From assembly GCF_009905215.1 (NCBI RefSeq), contig NZ_CP047593.1, positions 2,422,900-2,486,899 on the forward strand: a stretch of DNA of 64,000 nucleotides, written 5' to 3'. The translations under genes and the position numbers were made by a program. The notes below the pieces were generated by a model that had not been told where the DNA came from, did not search any database, and saw only the letters and a program-made list of their open reading frames with translations. This document shows, one piece after another, positions 33,829-43,800 of the stretch (position 1 is its first letter; each line of letters opens with the position of its first letter). Origin of the DNA: Tichowtungia aerotolerans. GTDB taxonomy: Bacteria > Verrucomicrobiota > Kiritimatiellia > Kiritimatiellales > Tichowtungiaceae.

Positions 33829-36012
33829 ATGAGAAGAAATAGAAGTGCCGTTGTTGTGTTTCTGGTAGTTGCCGGGCTGGGCCGGGCTGCAACATGGACC
33901 GGAGCTGCCACTGAATGGCTAAGCACGGCCGCATGGGACACGGCGAACATCCCGAATTCGGTGGGCGAGTATGCTGAGTTTGGGGACTCTTCCGAATATC
34001 ATGTCAATATCGGAAGTACTGTTATTGTCGGGCGGTCTGTGGCCAGCTCGGTCAAGGTGAGTGGTACTGGGAGTTATACATTCGGGGGCGCGGGAACCCT
34101 GAGAGTCGAGCGAACAGCAACCAGTACTTTTGCCAATGACATGTATTTTTCTACAACCGGCGACACGGTGTTTAACGTGCCGGTTATTTCCACCCGCAGC
34201 ACGGCCGGCACCATCGCCAACCGGTTTCGGGCGCATGCCGGCTGCGGGGACGTCATCTTTAACCAGCCTCTCTCCTGGTCCAATACGTCGCTTCAGCTTC
34301 TTCATGATTCGTCAGCCGGAAGCATCCAGATCAACGGCGGGATGATGGCAGAGATTAATAAAGAACTCTGGATCTGGACCTCCCAGCCGGCAGGGATATC
34401 AATCAACAGCACCATTTCCTCGTCTGTTTCAGGTGTCCGGATCACGGTTGCCAGCGGAAACGGGACCGTCCGTTTTTCGAATCCGTCCGGAGTGGCCGTT
34501 GACAGCTCTATAGCTGTGGTCGCAGTCAACGGAGGTGCTGTTGAGCTGGGTGGGAACAATCAGATTGACACGAAGACCGAAATGGCCGCCAACGGCGGAA
34601 TGCTGGATATGAACGGGTACAGCAATCGGAATGCAACTACGCTGGGGTTGTCTTCGACGACCGATGAGAAAACCTTGACGATCGATTTTAGCGATGCCGC
34701 CGCTGAAGCGCTGTATTTTGAAGACTGCAGCAGCCAAACCTGGGCGGACGGTAACCTGCTCGACCTGGTCGGGTTTGAGTTTGGTGTCGATGAGCTTCGT
34801 TTCGGAACCGGGTCAAGCGGGTTGACCGCAGAACAGCTTGGGCAGATCCGGGTAGACGGAGCCGTTGTTGAGAATCTGGGGCTGGACAGCATCGGTGCCC
34901 TGGTGATCAAGAATCCCATTCTGGCAACGTGGACCGGTTTCACCAGCACCTGGGAGAGCGCCGGCGCGTGGAATACGGCAACGTTTCCGTATGCAATCGG
35001 AGATGGCGTTGTGTTCGGGGATTCCGCGCAATACAGCGTTGAAATCGGCACTTCGATTGTTCTAGGAAGAACCAGCGGAACAACATTCAAAGTACAAGGG
35101 TCCGGGAGCTATACGTTCGGAGGTGCCGGAACGCTCAAAATAGAGCGGGGAGCAACAGACAGCTTTGCCAATGATGTGTATTTCACGACGAGCGGGGATA
35201 CGGTGTTCAACGTGCCGGTCATTTCCGCCCGCAGCACGGCCGGCACCATTCCCAACCGGTTCCGGGCCAACGCCGGTTCCGGAAATGTCATTTTCAACCA
35301 GCCTCTTGTCTGGTCCGATAATTCACTGCAGCTTGTGCAGGATTCTTCAAACGGAAGTATGCAGATCAACGGCGGAATGGTGGCCGACACGTCGAGGGAA
35401 CTTTGGATCTGGACCTCCCGGTCGGCTGGAGTGTCGCTTAACAGCACCATTTCCTCGTCTGTTTTATCTCCTCCCCGGATTACGCTCGGGGGCGGAGGCG
35501 GAACGGTTCGGTTTTCGAATCCGTCCGGGGTGGCCGTTGACAGCTCCATGGACCGGGTTGCTTTTAACGGAGGTGTTGCTGAGCTGGGCGGAGACAACCA
35601 GATTGCGACGAAGATCGGATTGTCCAACAGCAGCGGAATGCTGGATATGAACGGATACAGCAACCTGAATACAACCACGCTGGAACTCGCTTCAACGACC
35701 GGTGATAAAACCTTAACCATCGATTTCAGCAATGCCTTCGCCGAAGCGCTTTACTTTGACGACTGCCGCGCTCAAACGTGGGCGGACGGTAACCTGCTCA
35801 ATCTGGTCGGCTTCGAGTTTGGCGTTGATGAGCTTCGTTTCGGGCCGGACGCAAACGGGTTGACCGCAGACCAGCTCAGCCGGATTCGGGTGGACGGGAA
35901 TGAGATCGTTGGCCTGGCGCTCGACAGCAACGGCTTCCTGGTTAAGTCTTCGGTCTGTATTTTTGTTTGCCAGGCGGATGGCTCCGTAACGAGCACGAAC
36001 ACAAAAATCTGA
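33829..36012 (+). CDS. secreted protein with two beta-strand repeat units, lacking the tail module
   Basis: Protein of 727 residues, a close relative of the protein at 28321. It has a signal peptide (MRRNRSAVVVFLVVAGLGRA) and two units opening AATWTGAATEWLSTAAWD and LATWTGFTSTWESAGAWN. The second unit ends normally (GLALDSNGFLVKSS), but the C-terminal tail module is replaced by about 20 unrelated residues (CIFVCQADGSVTS). This looks like truncation by recombination; gene remnants follow directly. AAGGA lies 7 bp before the ATG at 33829, which is preferred to the in-frame ATG at 33739 inside the operator. Confidence 0.72.
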   Translation: MRRNRSAVVVFLVVAGLGRAATWTGAATEWLSTAAWDTANIPNSVGEYAEFGDSSEYHVNIGSTVIVGRSVASSVKVSGTGSYTFGGAGTLRVERTATSTFANDMYFSTTGDTVFNVPVISTRSTAGTIANRFRAHAGCGDVIFNQPLSWSNTSLQLLHDSSAGSIQINGGMMAEINKELWIWTSQPAGISINSTISSSVSGVRITVASGNGTVRFSNPSGVAVDSSIAVVAVNGGAVELGGNNQIDTKTEMAANGGMLDMNGYSNRNATTLGLSSTTDEKTLTIDFSDAAAEALYFEDCSSQTWADGNLLDLVGFEFGVDELRFGTGSSGLTAEQLGQIRVDGAVVENLGLDSIGALVIKNPILATWTGFTSTWESAGAWNTATFPYAIGDGVVFGDSAQYSVEIGTSIVLGRTSGTTFKVQGSGSYTFGGAGTLKIERGATDSFANDVYFTTSGDTVFNVPVISARSTAGTIPNRFRANAGSGNVIFNQPLVWSDNSLQLVQDSSNGSMQINGGMVADTSRELWIWTSRSAGVSLNSTISSSVLSPPRITLGGGGGTVRFSNPSGVAVDSSMDRVAFNGGVAELGGDNQIATKIGLSNSSGMLDMNGYSNLNTTTLELASTTGDKTLTIDFSNAFAEALYFDDCRAQTWADGNLLNLVGFEFGVDELRFGPDANGLTADQLSRIRVDGNEIVGLALDSNGFLVKSSVCIFVCQADGSVTSTNTKI

Positions 36013-36218
36013 CGGTATGAATTGCTTTCGGTTCGGTAAAACAACGAAGAAGAATGACAATCTGAAGCACCGGAACCGTGGATTGTCGGGAGTGCTTCTT
36101 CTGGCGGCGGTTGCGTGTTTTCTGCGTCTGTCTGCCTGTGCGAAACTGATGAACAGACGCTGCGCCGGTTAGGACTTGGCACTGCGGATGACGCGCAAAT
36201 CAGCAAGAGTGAAAAAGT
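36013..36218 (+). other. decayed coding scraps
   Basis: A 51-codon open frame at 36017-36172 begins MNCFRFGKTTKK and contains a signal-like stretch (GLSGVLLLAAVACF). A different frame nearby reads DEQTLRRLGLGTADDAQ. Both look like coding residue but neither can be assigned. They lie between the truncated gene at 33829 and the GH3 remnant. Confidence 0.3.
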
Positions 36219-36302
36219 TGGGTGCTCGAATCCGGCGAATATGAAATCCAGGTTGGTAAATCCTCATGCGATATTCAGCTGACAGGCAGTTTGTCGTTAT
36301 AG
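36219..36302 (+). pseudogene. remnant of a second GH3 gene (last 28 codons)
   Basis: Reads WVLESGEYEIQVGKSSCDIQ then LTGSLSL and stop, against WVLEPGEFEIQVGKSSRDIQ, LTGSLSL at the end of the GH3 gene at 25471. By eye about 10 of 84 bases differ. The homology continues past the stop: the spacer up to about 36420 aligns with 28051-28235, including a decayed operator. So a GH3-operator-beta-strand module existed here twice and this GH3 copy was lost. Confidence 0.8.
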
Positions 36303-36383
36303 AGTGCACAGTTTTTGGATTTAAGAAAAAGCTGTGAGACTTCATCATTTTATGTTTTCGGCTTCAGAATTATAGGGAAGAGC

Positions 36384-36418
36384 CGAAAATCTTACCTATT
36401 CAATTGCCTTGTTTGCTG
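36384..36418 (+). promoter_or_regulatory. decayed island operator, copy 9
   Basis: GAAAA, TCTTACC (36390-36396), 14 bp, GTTTGCTG (36411-36418). It aligns with copy 6 through the surrounding homologous spacer, so it is a degraded duplicate and probably inactive. Confidence 0.3.
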
Positions 36419-36501
36419 GTGAACGACTGCATATGGATGATTGAACGCATTTTTGATAATGGTTTTCAGTGTATCTGCTTGGTAGACAAACGCTTTATCT
36501 G

Positions 36502-36535
36502 AAAAAGTCCATGAAGACAACCGTTGTATCCATGG
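36502..36535 (+). promoter_or_regulatory. island operator, copy 10 (strong)
   Basis: AAAAA, half-site GTCCATG (36507-36513), 14 bp with ACCG, half-site ATCCATGG (36528-36535). A TATATT -10-like sequence lies about 20 bp downstream. It serves the gene at 36610 and probably the rhamnosidase after it. Confidence 0.78.
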
Positions 36536-36609
36536 TGGTAAAAGCTTGTCTGTTATATTTTCTATTCAGAACAATCGATAGGTTATCTGTTGATAAAAAG
36601 GAGGATCGA

Positions 36610-37959
36610 ATGAATAGAGTTGTCTTATACTGCTTCTTAATTGCTGGTGGCGCTGTGTTTGGTGATATGAACTATTTCACCGGTGCGGTGAATTATGGAA
36701 TGAATAATGCGGGCAACTGGTCGCTTGGTGTTATTCCGGAGGCGGATGATGACGTGGTGGTTGCAGACTGGATAACCGCTAGGTCTGTTGCGCAGGCAAC
36801 CATGAATCTGACTGTAAATTCGGTGACATTGAACAATGAATTAAACGGTGTGACCGATGCTTTTCAGCTCAGAGGTGGTAATAATGGTACTGCGCAGCGG
36901 TTTGCGATTGGGGATTTCATTACGGTGAATTCAGATGTAACCCGTAATATTACGATGATGTATCAGATGTCAATTTTGAGTACAGATGCTCCTGGGTTAT
37001 TGACGGTTAATCATTATGGCAGCGGAACGTTTCGTCATGCGGTCAGTACGCTCAATCAGCAGTCACATGCAGGTTCCGTCAAGTGGGGCGGGAATAATTT
37101 GAATATGGTTCAGATCGATACATCACAAAATGTATATTCCGGAAGTACGACGTTCAGTAATATCAGCGCAACGGTTTCCGGGGTCTCGCCTTCTTCGGCC
37201 TCGGGACCATTGGGGACAGGGATTGTTATTTTGCAGGATGGATCAGTGCTTGCGCTGACCGGGTCTGCCAAACTCGGCAATTCGCAGATTCTGGTGAACA
37301 GCGGAACAACGCTGGATGTGTCCGGAATGAACAGTGGAATTTATACCAATTCCGCTATTCTTCAGGGGAGCGGAACTGTGGTTGGCGATATTTGGCAGAC
37401 CGGGCAGATCCGTGCCGGCGGCGGGACTGCAACTTTCACATTTGAAGATGATATTACGATGACAGCTTCCTCGTGGACGCAGTTTGAGATCAATCCGGAT
37501 GCTGGGGTCTGTGATATTCTGGCGGGTAACGGGGATAACCGGATTGCTTTCCAGAATGAGGCGGATATCCAGTTTGCTTTTACTGATAATGTAACAAACG
37601 GGGCATCCTTCACCGTGCTGACCAATTGGGGAGACGTTGCCCACGGCGCCGTGAATTTTGATGCGATCGGTTTGGGACCGTTTCAGACACTGGATTACAG
37701 TCAGTTGTTTTCTGCCGGTACCGTTACGGTTATCGATAACGGAAATCAGCCGCAACTGGCCATGTCGTTTGCTTCCACCAATGCTGTGCTCTGCTGGGAA
37801 GGCGTAAGCAACTTAACCTATAATGTTCAGTTTTGCGATGATCTGGTGTCGGGCAACTGGACCAACGTTGAAGGGGAAATGACCGGCGAAGGAACGCTTT
37901 GTGTGACCAATGAGTTTTCCGGGCCAAACGGTTTCTACCGGATTTATGTTGAGCAGTAG
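36610..37959 (+). CDS. secreted beta-strand protein with C-terminal tail module
   Basis: Protein of 449 residues with a signal peptide (MNRVVLYCFLIAGGAVFG) and a Gly/Asn/Ser/Thr-rich body (NAGNWSLGVIPEADDDVVV, LDVSGMNSGIYTN). The tail module is present (TYNVQFCDDLVSGNWTN, ending GFYRIYVEQ). The body is more distant from the proteins at 18916 and 28321 but keeps the NWSLGV opening. GGAGGA precedes the ATG at 36610. A hairpin separates it from the GH78 gene. No catalytic residues were recognised. Confidence 0.72.
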   Translation: MNRVVLYCFLIAGGAVFGDMNYFTGAVNYGMNNAGNWSLGVIPEADDDVVVADWITARSVAQATMNLTVNSVTLNNELNGVTDAFQLRGGNNGTAQRFAIGDFITVNSDVTRNITMMYQMSILSTDAPGLLTVNHYGSGTFRHAVSTLNQQSHAGSVKWGGNNLNMVQIDTSQNVYSGSTTFSNISATVSGVSPSSASGPLGTGIVILQDGSVLALTGSAKLGNSQILVNSGTTLDVSGMNSGIYTNSAILQGSGTVVGDIWQTGQIRAGGGTATFTFEDDITMTASSWTQFEINPDAGVCDILAGNGDNRIAFQNEADIQFAFTDNVTNGASFTVLTNWGDVAHGAVNFDAIGLGPFQTLDYSQLFSAGTVTVIDNGNQPQLAMSFASTNAVLCWEGVSNLTYNVQFCDDLVSGNWTNVEGEMTGEGTLCVTNEFSGPNGFYRIYVEQ

Positions 37960-37991
37960 CTGTCGGCTGATATCAGAATCTTGGTGTGATT

Positions 37992-38027
37992 ATTCAAGGC
38001 CCCTTTTTTGAAGGGGCCTTGAATTTG
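37992..38027 (+). terminator. hairpin between beta-strand gene and rhamnosidase gene
   Basis: Fourteen-base perfect stem (ATTCAAGGCCCCTT/AAGGGGCCTTGAAT) with a five-base loop and a short T run. It lies 23 bp before the rhamnosidase start, with no operator in between, so it may reduce rather than block read-through. Confidence 0.7.
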
Positions 38028-38049
38028 AGAAAAGAAAGAGAAGTGCGTT

Positions 38050-40803
38050 ATGTATCGGATCTGTTTTTTCGGTCTGCTGTTGTGTTTTGCCGGGGAGCTT
38101 GTTGCCGGCACCAATATTCCAATACGCTTGGAGAGCGAGAACCGCAGTTCGCCGTTTATTGATAATCCGGTTCCTGAATTGAGTTGGAAAATGGAGGATC
38201 GTCGGCAGGGCGCGGCCCAGACGGCATATCAGATTCTGGTGGCCGCTTCCCCGAAACTGTTGGCGGCAGATGCCGGCGATTTGTGGGACAGCGGCAAAGT
38301 GGTCAGTTCGCAGTCGCATCTGGTCCCTTACGGCGGCGCGAAGCTGAATTCGTGTCAGCGGGTCTGGTGGAAAGTCAGGATCTGGGATCAGAACGGTGTA
38401 GTTTCCGAATGGAGCGAGCGGGCGACTTGGGAAATGGCCTTACTGGATAAATCCGATTGGTCGGCGAAGTGGATTGCTGCTCCGGAACTGGCAGAAGTCC
38501 GGCTCCCGGAACTGGATGTTTTCCTGAAAGCAACGGCATGGGATGCAGGTGCCGACGCACGGTTCCGTCAGCGCAAGCCGTCATTGCTGTTTCGTAAAGA
38601 GGTCGTTCTGGATCAGAAAACGGATCATGCAGTGATGCGTGTCTGTGGCCTTGGTGCATTTAATCTGACTGTTAATGGCGAAAAGGTCGGCGACCACATT
38701 CTGGACCCGATCCATACCGATTATGATCGGCAGGCCCGCTATGTGAATTTTGATGTGACCGATCTGTTGAAGTCCGGCGCGAACTGCATCGGGATCGAGG
38801 TGGTCGATGGGTGGTTTGGTCAGTACGTGGTTTGGAACGGCGGGTTCTCCCATGGTGAGCCCCGTCTGCTGGCGCAGCTGGAGGTTGAGAAAACGGATGG
38901 AACCCGTTTTGTCATTGGAACCGATATCGACTGGAAAGTTCATTACGGACCGGTGATTCGCTCCAACATGTATGCCGGTGAATATTATGACGCGCGGTTT
39001 GAACTGCCGGGCTGGAATCATCCGGGATTTGATGCATCCGCATGGCCCGCGGCGGTTTCCTCAAAACCCGGCACGCCGAAGCTGGTGGCGCAGGTTGCGC
39101 CGCCGATGCGGTTTCATAAAGTCATCAAGCCGGTCGCGAAGCATTCGCCTCGCAAAGGCGTGTGGACTTTTGACATGGGCCAGAATTTTGCCGGAGTAGT
39201 ACGTCTCAAGCCGGTGGAGTTTCCGCGAGGAACTGTGATTACAATGCGGCTGGGCGAATATATCAGGGCTGATGATGGATGTCCGGCCACGATCGGTGTG
39301 TCTGCCACGAAAGTTCATCAGACGCAGCAGTATGTTTGCAAAGGCGGCGGTCCGGAAGAGTGGACGCCGCAGTTTTGCTATTCCGGATTCCGGTATGTGG
39401 AAATCAGCGGGCTTCCCGAAGAGCCGGATCTTGATTTGATTGACGGAGTACAACTCCGCACGGCGGTTGAGCCTGCAGGGCATTTCCGCTGTTCGTATGA
39501 TCTGTTCAACACGATGCATGAAATGGCGGTGTGGACGCTGGAGTCCAACATTCACGGCGTTCTGGAAGACTGCCCGACGCGCGAGCGCTGCGGCTGGCTG
39601 GGCGATGCCTATTCGGCCTTCGGCGCATGGTTCATGAATTTCCGCATGGATTCGTTTAACCGGAAATTCATTGAAGACATCCGCGATTCCTATTCGGTCC
39701 ATCCGGTGGACGGGCTGCTCATGGAGATTGCCGGCGGCAAGCGCAGGCATGGTCCGCCAACGATGTATGACTGGATGAATGCCACGATGGTGATTCCCTG
39801 GCGGCAGTATCTTTATTACGGCGACGGGTCGGAGCTGGAGCGGCACTATAAATACATGAAGGATTTTGCCGACGCGGTCTTTCCGATTGTTCAGGAAAGA
39901 TACAATTCTGGCAAACTGGAGCTGGGGCGCAAGGACCGCTTTTTCTTCGGCGACTGGGGCGACATCCCATTGGTCGAAACGAAGCGTAACGGTGCGCTGC
40001 TGTTTCCAGCTGAAACACCGGCCATGCTGACCGGCACGCAGATGCTGATTTACGGATTTCAGAACCTTGCTCGAAGCGCCGATGCGCTTGGTCATTCTGC
40101 CGAACGCAATCATTATAAAAAATTGACGGAGGAGCTGGCTGACCGGGCTAATGCTGTATACTTCGATTCTGAACATGCGACTTACGGTTCGCAGTCAGCC
40201 AATGTCTGGGCGCTTTATCTGGGTATGGTCCCCGAAAAATCAAAAGAGCAGTTTCTTCTGCGGATCGGGCAGGAAGTCCGTATGGAGGATCGGGGACAGA
40301 TTACAGTCGGGCAGTTCGGGCTTGGCCCGCTGTTCCCGATGCTGACCGATACGGGAAACGGTGACTTGGTCGAAAAACTTTGTTCGGCGGAGGGCGGGCG
40401 ATTTGAGCAGATGATCAACCGCGGTGGCACAACGCTTTGGGAATACCAGGGGCGCTGTCATCCCGGCTCGGATCCAATTGGGTCTCTGAACCATCCGGCA
40501 TTTTCGGGTTACGACACGTGGTTCTATCAGTACCTTTGCGGCATCCGTCCGATGGCGGAATTCCCCGGGTTTAAAAAGATCCTGTTCAAGCCGTACTTCG
40601 CGTCGTGGGTAGATTGGGCTGAAGCGGACTATGAAAGTCCGTACGGTACGATCCAAAGCCGCTGGAAACGCAACGGCGACACGGTTATCTGGAATATTGT
40701 TGTTCCGCCGAACAGCTGCGCTGAAATCCAATTCCCTGAAGGCTCTGGCAAATCCGCCGAAACGGTGCCCTCTGGTAAATATCAGTTTCGACTGGGTATA
40801 TAG
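38050..40803 (+). CDS. secreted GH78 alpha-L-rhamnosidase
   Basis: Protein of 917 residues. It has a signal peptide (MYRICFFGLLLCFAGELVAG), N-terminal beta-sandwich domains (PELSWKMEDRRQGAAQTAYQ typed in the family as P-x-L-x-W...Q-x-A-Y-x-I), and a central sandwich with FDMGQNFAGVVRL. The (alpha/alpha)6 barrel has the family signature DCPTRERCGWLGDA at about residues 507-520 and a C-terminal sandwich with IRPMAEFPGFKK. In the family it removes terminal alpha-L-rhamnose by inversion. Length is typical. Periplasmic or surface location is inferred. Confidence 0.94.
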   Translation: MYRICFFGLLLCFAGELVAGTNIPIRLESENRSSPFIDNPVPELSWKMEDRRQGAAQTAYQILVAASPKLLAADAGDLWDSGKVVSSQSHLVPYGGAKLNSCQRVWWKVRIWDQNGVVSEWSERATWEMALLDKSDWSAKWIAAPELAEVRLPELDVFLKATAWDAGADARFRQRKPSLLFRKEVVLDQKTDHAVMRVCGLGAFNLTVNGEKVGDHILDPIHTDYDRQARYVNFDVTDLLKSGANCIGIEVVDGWFGQYVVWNGGFSHGEPRLLAQLEVEKTDGTRFVIGTDIDWKVHYGPVIRSNMYAGEYYDARFELPGWNHPGFDASAWPAAVSSKPGTPKLVAQVAPPMRFHKVIKPVAKHSPRKGVWTFDMGQNFAGVVRLKPVEFPRGTVITMRLGEYIRADDGCPATIGVSATKVHQTQQYVCKGGGPEEWTPQFCYSGFRYVEISGLPEEPDLDLIDGVQLRTAVEPAGHFRCSYDLFNTMHEMAVWTLESNIHGVLEDCPTRERCGWLGDAYSAFGAWFMNFRMDSFNRKFIEDIRDSYSVHPVDGLLMEIAGGKRRHGPPTMYDWMNATMVIPWRQYLYYGDGSELERHYKYMKDFADAVFPIVQERYNSGKLELGRKDRFFFGDWGDIPLVETKRNGALLFPAETPAMLTGTQMLIYGFQNLARSADALGHSAERNHYKKLTEELADRANAVYFDSEHATYGSQSANVWALYLGMVPEKSKEQFLLRIGQEVRMEDRGQITVGQFGLGPLFPMLTDTGNGDLVEKLCSAEGGRFEQMINRGGTTLWEYQGRCHPGSDPIGSLNHPAFSGYDTWFYQYLCGIRPMAEFPGFKKILFKPYFASWVDWAEADYESPYGTIQSRWKRNGDTVIWNIVVPPNSCAEIQFPEGSGKSAETVPSGKYQFRLGI

Positions 40804-40890
40804 GCTGTATGCACGAAAGGGGCAAACACACTAAAACGTGAACTGCAAATATTCTTTTTATCAACCTGGCACGTGTTCCGACGTAGTCGG

Positions 40891-43800
40891 TTATTCGGAG
40901 AATATTCTGTAGAAGGCATTGGTTTCCGTGGCGGTGTTGTCCTCGAAAGTCATCATCTGGTTGGCGGTCAACGGGCCGATGGCCTGGACAGTGATCCATT
41001 CGGGCGAGGTAAGGCTATCGCTTCGTTTGAGAATGTAGGTGTATCCGCTGTATCCGGTCATCTGCATTTGAACTACGCTCGAAATGCCGAGGTCGTGAAT
41101 GAGCATCGGCGATGAGGTTTTATCGGCGTTGCGGAAGTTTTCGAGGCCTGTCGAGTTTGTGCTGTCGAGGCCGTCAAATGCGTCCGGGACGCCGTCGTTG
41201 TCGAGATCGCCGTCGGAAGCCAGAATCCAGTCATACGCGAAGGTCTGGTTTGCGGCGCTGGTGGCCGGGTCGACGCGCAGGCAGGTGATGGTTCCGGTCC
41301 AGTTGGAGCTGTTGCTGACATGGAATGCGCAGACCTGCCAGTCCGGCGAATTGGTATAGTTGACGACCTGCACTTTCCAGGCAGAGTCTTCGTCGTGTTT
41401 CCAGTAGAAAACAGCCAGAGCGTTGGTTTCTCCTCGCAGTTTATAATAGATGGTTTCAATCTGATCGCTGCTGAATGCGCAGTTTGTGGTGTAGAGGTAG
41501 GGATCGGTTGAGGTCGATTGAGCGGAAAGTATTCCGTCGGATACGGCGGCATTGGTGATGTTGGCCCAGTTGGTCCACCCTTCGAAATCATCGTCGGTGT
41601 TGAAGTGGAATGCAATGTCTGATGCGTCGTAAGGATTGCGGCCGGCTGCGTTTTCATCGGCGTCGCTCATGAAGTCGCCGTCGGAGTCGGGGTCGCGGTA
41701 GTTTTCGAGTCCGTCGTTGTCGGGGTCGCCGGAGCCTTCGGTGCTGTCAGCGATTCCGTCGTCATCTAAGTCGCCGTCTGATTCCGGCATGAAACGCACC
41801 CAGTCGATGGAGACGGTTGCGCCAGAATAAATGGTGGGATCCAGGCGAACCCGTTTCATCATGCCGGTCCAGTTGCTCAGCGAGGAGAGATCGAGGGTGC
41901 ACTCGTGCCATTCGTCATCCGGCGGCACAGAAAAGGTGGTGGCATAGGTTCCGCCGTCCAGAGGGAAATAGAAAAACTGAGCGTCGCTGCTGGTTCCGCT
42001 TGCGCTGATTTTGAGGCGGACCTGAAGGGTTTTGTAGATGTCGGCATTGACTGCGTCGCCGGAGTCGACCCACCCGCTGTTGAGGTCAAAATAGGGATCG
42101 CTGCCGGTTTGGGCGGTCCAGATTCCGTTGGAAACCGTGATGTTTGAAATGCTGTGCCGATTGACGAAGTCGTTGGTTGAGTTTCCGTCCCAAGTGTTCA
42201 CAAACAGTGGCATAGGGACCATCCACGGCGAAACAAATCCGGTTCCTGACCGGCGGGCCCGGACGCGCCACCAGTAGAATCCGTCGATGGAGTCTCCAAT
42301 GTACACATGATATGCATTGGTCAGTCCGGAGAGGTTAATCAGTTTGTTGGTAAATCCGAAATCGGTTGCGAGCTGGAATTCGTAGAGGAACGATGAATTG
42401 TCCGGTTCCGTTCCCGGTGTCCATGTGAAGACCGGGTTCGGGGAGTTGATGATGGGGTTATACACCGGAGTGCGCGGCGGGAGCATCAGGGATGAGAGCG
42501 CGATGTAGTCAATCGAACAGGTGGCTCCGGCCTGATTGACCGGATCCAAGCGAAGTTTGGAGGCGATTCCCGTCCAGCGGGGCGTGGCCGACAGGTTCAG
42601 TTCATAGGTGTGCGTGCCGGCGCTGACCGAAAAATTCACTGCACTGTATCCGAGATCTTCAGTCCACCAGTAAAACTGGCCGGTTCCGCTTGTTGATGAG
42701 GTCATGCGGATGCGGACGCGGTCATAACGTTCTGTGTCGATGAAACGCCGGTCGTCATCGACCGCCAGATAAAAGTAATGATCGCCGGTGCTGCCGGTTC
42801 CGGTGAAGCTTCCGTCGGATATGCTCCAGGTTAAGTAGTTGCGCACGGATGTAACTTCGCCGGCTTCATTGAAGTGCCAGCACGGACAGGCCTGCAGCTG
42901 CACCCAGTCCAGCTCCATGCTGTTGCCGGCTCCGCCGGCGAACGTCAGCTTCAGATTTTTGATTTCTTTTTCTCTCCAGTCGGACAGTTCGGAAAGGTTG
43001 ACCCGGCAGAGGTTCCATCCCTGTTCGACGGGAACTGAAACGGACGCGACTGCGTTGTCGGTGTCTGTCCACTGAAAGACGAGATCTCCGGACGGCGCAT
43101 TGCTGAAGAATATGCGGGCGCTCAGTGCGTGGTAGCCGTCAGAGATCAGGGTGTGCCGGTTTTCGTCCAGTTCCAGATCCATCGATGCAGATGGCTGTCC
43201 AAATGTTGCGTAGCAGACGCCGGTGCTGACGTTCAGGGAACTCCATCCCGCCGATGTTTCGATGTCCGAAGAATAACTCATGGTCCAGAGGGCGCTCCGG
43301 GATTCGGCGGTGGTTTCATATTCGGCCAGTCCGGAATACGCCGAATTGCTGCCGGCGGCAAGAAACTGCTGGAGGGCGGTTTCCAGCTCGGAACCCAGAA
43401 TGACGTTGTCCGTCAGTGTCCAGTGGAACGGACAGATGATGTGGGCGTGGGCATTGAATACGGAATCCAGAGCAGTCATGTTTTCGGCAACCGTTGTGAG
43501 GTTCGGGTTGTACTCGACCAGTCCCCAGCTTTTATCGTCGGCGTAGAGGGCATTGAAAATATCTGTATCGACCGCATTGTCTCCGTATGTCGTCACTCCG
43601 TTCCCGCCGTCGTTTACAAACGTGGTGCTCAGAGGCGTCGCTTTCATCGTGTACAGAATGTCCGAGGTATCGTTTTCGCCGCCCGGCTGCTGATGGCCGA
43701 ACAGGCGGTCGGGATTCCAGCCCGCTTCGCGGGTGGCGGTCATTTGTGACTGTTCAAAATGCTGCACCTGTGCGACGCGGAATTCGTGCCATTTCTGCCA

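Noticed and set aside
28321-36012. Regular internal repeats suggesting a CRISPR array
   Set aside because: The repeats are about 1 kb coding units in two related proteins. No short spaced direct repeats or cas genes were seen anywhere in the window.
39061-40176. Long open frame of 371 codons antisense to the rhamnosidase gene
   Set aside because: The plus strand encodes an unmistakable GH78 here. The antisense frame has no ribosome site, no motif and a composition typical of a shadow of GC-biased codons.
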